47,301 nt of DNA, from positions 1-47,301 of the forward strand of contig NZ_VTXE01000051.1 in the NCBI RefSeq assembly GCF_013114595.1, written 5' to 3'. Made by a program: the position numbers and the translations under genes. Under the pieces are notes generated by a model, which worked only from the letters and a program-made list of their open reading frames with translations, searched no databases and had not been told where the DNA came from. Shown piece after piece: positions 43,210 to 47,301 of the stretch. Source of the DNA: Vibrio sp. 99-8-1. GTDB taxonomy: Bacteria; Pseudomonadota; Gammaproteobacteria; Enterobacterales; Vibrionaceae. Every line of letters begins with the position of its first letter. Position 1 is the stretch's first letter.

Positions 43210-44724
43210 CTAACTAGCTTCGATACTTTCTTTAAGTTTAGATGGAGCCTCATCTCTATCTGTTAAATTGATTCCTCTTTCGAGAGCTAACTTTTCTGCT
43301 TCGCTGTCTGTGATCGTCAATATTTTAAAGCCTGTAATGGCATAACTTGATGCAAATATCATTGAAAAGAAGAATAAAACACAGTACGGGAGATAATCCA
43401 TAGTTGGTACACCTAACGTCGTCGCCATATATAAACCAGCCGCAGACCAAGGGATAATAGGACCTGTCATCGTACCAAAGTCTTCAGTAGTACGAGCCAA
43501 CACTAATGGGTGCATCCTAAGTTGTAAGAATTTTTTCTGCATTAATTCAGTTGTGATGATCTTGTTAAGACCGTCAGAACCTGTAAGCATATTAATAATA
43601 ACCGTCATTAAACCACTAGAGATAATCGCTGATTTTCTACTTTTAACCTTCGCTGTAATTGCCCCCATAGAGACATCTACCATACCAGTACCAGTTAAAA
43701 TACCAGCAAAACCCATAGCACAAATAATAAACGCTAAAAAACCACCATTATTGTTTAGTCCACCACGGTTTAAAAGCTCCGATACTGCCGGTAATAAATC
43801 CGCCGTATCGACTCCTATCATAGAAACATTAAAGCCGCCCATCGTACTTGAAATACCATTGTATAAATCAAAACCTTGATACTGCCAACCAACTAGAATA
43901 GCAACAACGGAACTTAATAGCATAGAAGGTACCGTAGGTTGACGCAAAAAGGTGCATAACAAAATAATGAGCATGGGTGTCAAAGGTAAAATCCCAAAGC
44001 TATATAGCTCTTTTAGTTGCTCAAGCAATAACAAGCTTTCACCGGCAATTTCACCTTTAGTTTCTTGGTTCAAACCTAACACTAAGAAGAATGCTAAAGC
44101 GACTAGAGTTGAAGGAACAGTGGTCCAAAGCATGTATTTAATATGATCATACAATTTGGTTTTTGTTACCGCAGCCGCAAGGTTTGTTGTATCGGATAGT
44201 GGTGATAATTTATCACCAAAGTATGCACCAGTTACAACAGCAGCAGCCAACATTGCTAGGTTTACCTCTAGTCCAATACCAACCCCCATTAGCGCCACAC
44301 CTATGGAAGCAACCGCTCCCCAAGAAGCTCCTGAAACATAAGATAAAATTGCATTTAGAACAAAGGCTATTACTAACAAGTACTCTGGTTTGATGATTTC
44401 CATTCCATAATAAACCATCATTGGTAGCGTACCCGCATAGCTCCACGTTGCCACCATGAAGCCCACAAATATCACAATCAATACTGGAGGCATAACCGCC
44501 GCTATTTTATCTACAATAAACTTTTCTATGTCTTCCCATGTATAACCTAATCGAACAACAGCCAAGATACCTGCACAGGCAGCAGATAATAATAAGCACA
44601 CTCCTGTTGGCCACCCTAAAACACCCATTCCTATCGACAACACTAAAACCATAAATACAATGGGAAACATAGCTTCACCAAAACTTGGCAATCTACGTTC
44701 ATTTTCCTTACTTATACTATCCAT
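43210..44724 (-). CDS. NhaC-family Na+/H+ antiporter
   Basis: This 504-residue membrane protein has about 11-12 helices and belongs to the NhaC family. The diagnostic loops are AILSYVSGASWGAVASIGVA, GAYFGDKLSPLSDTTNLA and, in the second half, MLTGSDGLNKIITTELM and EDFGTMTGPIIPWSAAGLYM. The family includes plain Na+/H+ antiporters and substrate exchangers such as MleN (malate/lactate), so it may carry an organic anion. It lies 85 bp downstream of the FAD oxidoreductase gene on the same strand, which suggests a joint role. AAGGAAAT is the ribosome site. Confidence 0.88.
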   Translation of the reverse strand: MDSISKENERRLPSFGEAMFPIVFMVLVLSIGMGVLGWPTGVCLLLSAACAGILAVVRLGYTWEDIEKFIVDKIAAVMPPVLIVIFVGFMVATWSYAGTLPMMVYYGMEIIKPEYLLVIAFVLNAILSYVSGASWGAVASIGVALMGVGIGLEVNLAMLAAAVVTGAYFGDKLSPLSDTTNLAAAVTKTKLYDHIKYMLWTTVPSTLVALAFFLVLGLNQETKGEIAGESLLLLEQLKELYSFGILPLTPMLIILLCTFLRQPTVPSMLLSSVVAILVGWQYQGFDLYNGISSTMGGFNVSMIGVDTADLLPAVSELLNRGGLNNNGGFLAFIICAMGFAGILTGTGMVDVSMGAITAKVKSRKSAIISSGLMTVIINMLTGSDGLNKIITTELMQKKFLQLRMHPLVLARTTEDFGTMTGPIIPWSAAGLYMATTLGVPTMDYLPYCVLFFFSMIFASSYAITGFKILTITDSEAEKLALERGINLTDRDEAPSKLKESIEAS

Positions 44725-44809
44725 GATATTTCCTTTTTATAGTTGTAGACTTATTTTTTTCAATAAGTCCTAACATGCAAAAATTAAAATAAATACTTAT
44801 TAAATTAAA

Positions 44810-46180
44810 TTAGAATACCTTGACGCCTTGTTTTTCTAATGCGCTTTGAACAATATGAATATCAACGTTTCTACACGTTGTTTTTTGTTTGATAGATATA
44901 GCAGCAGCCACACCTGCACCCTGGCCAGTAACAGCGCAACAAGCCATATTTCGTGTCGTCGCGTGCGCAAATGGATCAGAGTCAATTGCACGACCACATA
45001 CAAGTAGGTTCTCAACACCTGTTGGTAATAAAGCCCCATAGGGAATTTGAAAATATCTCGGCTCTAGCGGCAATTTAAGCATGCCATTGCCATCTATAAA
45101 CTCAGGGAAGATACCAATGGTATCTGGGTGACGTCCTTGATTGACGATATCATTCTCATTTAAGCGAGTTGAGCCAACAATGTGACGCGATTCTCGGGTA
45201 CCGACTGTCATACCAAAGTTTTTTAGCCGAGCATTTTCAAACCCAGGCTGCATTTTTCGCAACGCTTCTATGGCACATAATGCTTGCTTTCGACCTTCTA
45301 TTTCAGCAGTTGTAAGGTCAAATACATTAGTACAATCTATATTTGCTAGGCTCTGCACATTCATGTAATTCGCATCGCCATAATCAGTTATCGTACTCCA
45401 GCTTCCACCTAGAGTGACGCCGTCAGGTACTAAGCCTTCTTTTTTTGCTTTTGCAAATACTTTACCTAGGTACGGGCTAAACATTTTTTGACAAGATTTA
45501 TCTATCTCGTAAGACCAGTTCTTATTGTCTTCATCCTTGCCCCAATCGTTGTAAGTCGGGTTTGAAGCTCGTATATCATCCATAAAACGTTGCTTATCAA
45601 TGTTTGAACAGTTAAACACTGTCGTCACACTCATAACTTCACTTTTATCTGGTTGAGTAAAAGGCGCTCCTGAAAACATCGCTATGTCAGCGTCTCCAGA
45701 GCAATCTATGACTCTGTCGGCAAGAATGGCTTTTCGGCCAGATTTACTCTCTGTAACGACACCTTTAACCGTGCCATCTTCTTTAATAACATCTACAGCG
45801 AAAATATGGAGCAACCGATTTACTCCAGCGTCATCCACCATTTTATCGGCGACAACTTTGAACAATTCTGCATTTATGGCCTGACTTACTGATTGAGGTT
45901 CTGGTGATGTCGCACCCATTTTTTGCGCTTCATTTTCGAACTCTCTTGCCAGTCCTCCCGCATCCACGGTTTTTTCATGACGCCACCAAGCGATAGACTC
46001 TACCCCTGCTGTCGTCATCATTCCACCAAAACAACCGAACCTCTCAATTAATAAAACCTTTACCCCTTCTCTCGCCGCCGCAATGGCTGCTGATAATCCT
46101 GCAGGTCCACCACCAACTACAAGCACCTCTGTTGTCGCTAATATGTCTATCTCTTTATGCGGTTCTATATATTTGTCCAT
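44810..46180 (-). CDS. FAD-dependent oxidoreductase (FAD_oxidored family)
   Basis: This is a soluble flavoprotein of about 456 residues. The dinucleotide motif is near the N-terminus (GGGPAGLSAAIAAAREG, then VLLIERFGCFGGMMTTAGVE), and the second FAD motif is ADRVIDCSGDADIAMFSGAP. The C-terminal part has NLLVCGRAIDSDPFAHATTR and CCAVTGQGAGVAAAISI, typical of the FAD_oxidored family related to fumarate reductase and HdrA. There is no signal peptide. The substrate is unknown. I prefer the ATG at 46180, with GGAAG 9 nt upstream; the alternative at 46189 has no space for a ribosome site. The antiporter follows it. Confidence 0.85.
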   Translation of the reverse strand: MDKYIEPHKEIDILATTEVLVVGGGPAGLSAAIAAAREGVKVLLIERFGCFGGMMTTAGVESIAWWRHEKTVDAGGLAREFENEAQKMGATSPEPQSVSQAINAELFKVVADKMVDDAGVNRLLHIFAVDVIKEDGTVKGVVTESKSGRKAILADRVIDCSGDADIAMFSGAPFTQPDKSEVMSVTTVFNCSNIDKQRFMDDIRASNPTYNDWGKDEDNKNWSYEIDKSCQKMFSPYLGKVFAKAKKEGLVPDGVTLGGSWSTITDYGDANYMNVQSLANIDCTNVFDLTTAEIEGRKQALCAIEALRKMQPGFENARLKNFGMTVGTRESRHIVGSTRLNENDIVNQGRHPDTIGIFPEFIDGNGMLKLPLEPRYFQIPYGALLPTGVENLLVCGRAIDSDPFAHATTRNMACCAVTGQGAGVAAAISIKQKTTCRNVDIHIVQSALEKQGVKVF

Positions 46181-46302
46181 AATTCCCATCTTCCAAAACT
46201 AATAAAATTAATATTTTTAAAACTCTATATACAATTAATACTTCAAAGAATTAATGTTTGTACTTTTATATACCTTTAATTGCATTCTATAGGTTAGGTA
46301 TA

Positions 46303-46566
46303 CTATCTACAGCGCTCCCTATTGAACGCTAGGCATCGTGAATTAACTCTATATTTATTCCGTATATCATCGCTACCTAATGTGAGAATCATGCCTAACC
46401 AGATTAAATTAAAATACTCTGGCTTTTTATCATCAGTTCTCAAGGCTATGTTTCCAAAGCGTGACATTCCTATATAAAGATAAGAGCCAAGTGCACAATG
46501 ATGGTAAACAGGGAATAATACTGCTTTATCGATTGTACCTTTTTTATGTTCAATAGTTTTCGACAT
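46303..46566 (-). pseudogene. Remnant of a BCCT-family (betaine/choline/carnitine) transporter
   Basis: The 87-codon frame starts after AGGAATAGGTT and reads HKKGTIDKAVLFPV, which looks like the start of Vibrio BCCT transporters (KGTIDKPVFFPA). It then jumps to LYIGMSRFGNIALRTDDKKP and EYFNLIWLGMILTLG, which matches the first conserved cytoplasmic loop of that family (SRFGNIKLG..DDKPE). About 50 residues are missing in between, and nothing of the ~450-residue remainder follows. It is a decayed gene end. Confidence 0.7.
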
Positions 46567-47200
46567 AACCTATTCCTGATAATATTTTTCGTAATTAATT
46601 TAACAAATAGATACACATTGGTAGGAGTAAATAAGGTGTTTGATTGACGGTTCTTTGAGCACATACACACAGCGTCACAATTTATATATTCATTGCCAGA
46701 AAAAAGTGATTAAGATCGATGTTTTTGTCATTATCCAGCAAGAAATTTCAATTAGAAACATGGCAAATTATAAATGTTCCACATTGAAACATTGATTGAA
46801 ATAGAAGAATATAGGCCCATTAAAAATAAAAACAAAAACCTTAAATAACAATAAGTTAAAAACATAGCCATATAATGAACAAACCATCACATTCTGCCAT
46901 CTAAGGCGAAAGTAACCCGATTGACATGCTCAAAACTAATTCTCAATCTAAGAAGGGTTTTGAATTACTCACAAAAAATATAAGTCGATAAGATCGTGAC
47001 CTGCTATATATGCAACAACATTTATTTTTCGTTATTTTAGATAGTAACATTCATATCTAAAGGCAATATATAAAATCACCATAGAAGCCATAATTTCATT
47101 TAACTTATTAATTATAGTGGATTATTTTTATCATCATCAAAGAAAAACATAATATAGATATGAAAAACAAACATTACCTAACCAGTAGATATTTGTATAA
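46567..47200. promoter_or_regulatory. Gene-free region with paired palindromic sites
   Basis: No intact gene was found. AATGTTCCA-CAT-TGAAACATT (46773-46793) is a near-perfect palindrome of the same type as those at 36841 and 41882. A weaker copy, AAATTTCA-ATT-AGAAACAT (46743-46761), lies 31 bp away centre to centre, about three helical turns. Together they look like a tandem activator site for the minus-strand genes (BCCT remnant, FAD oxidoreductase). The rest is AT-rich without features. Confidence 0.5.
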
Positions 47201-47208
47201 AAAAGTAT

Positions 47209-47301
47209 CCACCGGCATAGCCGGTGGTTTTTCATATGCGCCTATAAGGCTCTCCTACTGGCTGCGCCCTAGCAGGCGCATAGTGATCTGACATTTGCAT
47301 A
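47209..47301. mobile_element. Hairpin-rich sequence, possible end of an IS200-like element
   Basis: CCACCGGC-ATA-GCCGGTGG (47209-47227) is a perfect 8-bp stem followed by five T. TATGCGCCT (47235-47243) pairs with AGGCGCATA (47274-47282), with further GC pairing inside. Two consecutive GC-rich hairpins in an AT-rich background recall the ends of IS200/IS605-family elements found in vibrios. The window stops before any transposase frame, so this is a suggestion only; the first hairpin could equally be a terminator. Confidence 0.4.

Noticed and set aside
46470..46670. 66-codon minus-strand frame overlapping the BCCT remnant
   Set aside because: It is a different frame from the recognisable BCCT residues and has no homology I can see.

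Overview
The window looks like a chromosomal segment of a Vibrio or close relative. The order comEA-ppiD-hupB-lon-clpX-clpP-tig followed by dctB/dctD and the dctPQM TRAP genes, with a dGTPase-like gene, a DTW-domain gene and a rhombosortase just before it, is what I recall for Vibrio cholerae. Base composition, protein sequences and the TIR-bearing intergenic repeats fit the same group. No rRNA, tRNA or CRISPR array was seen.

Region 1 (1-11.4 kb): a chemoreceptor gene, then a complete D-xylose module: xylulokinase xylB, activator xylR, ABC importer xylFGH and xylose isomerase xylA. It is laid out as two divergent pairs (xylB/xylR and xylF/xylA) rather than the E. coli xylAB-xylFGHR order. Region 2 (11.5-14.8 kb): dGTPase-like gene, a truncated AlkD-like remnant, the tRNA-modifying DTW enzyme, a rhombosortase and comEA. 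Region 3 (14.8-23.7 kb): the protein-quality-control block ppiD, hupB, lon, clpX, clpP, tig, all on the minus strand. Region 4 (24.2-32.7 kb): DctB/DctD two-component system, a DUF3857/transglutaminase-like exported protein, and a TRAP dicarboxylate transporter dctPQM with a good sigma-54 promoter. The dctB gene has lost its 5' end at a copy of the same repeat that sits in front of lon.

Region 5 (32.8-41.6 kb): a LysR/pirin pair, a DhaR-like regulator without a GAFTGA loop, and a full glyoxylate-to-2-phosphoglycerate route (gcl, hyi, glxR, glxK). Region 6 (41.6-47.3 kb): a chemoreceptor remnant, a cyclophilin-like protein, an NhaC-family antiporter, an FAD-dependent oxidoreductase, a BCCT transporter remnant and, at the window edge, hairpins that may belong to an IS200-like element.

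The most interesting points are: (i) a 265-bp terminal-inverted-repeat element lying between a sigma-32-like promoter and lon, with a 97-bp partial copy at the broken start of dctB; and (ii) a shared palindrome, ATGTTTCA-N3-TGAAACAT, upstream of the DhaR-like regulator, of gcl and of the FAD-oxidoreductase region. The palindrome suggests one regulon joining the glyoxylate pathway to an uncharacterised oxidoreductase/antiporter locus that might supply its substrate.
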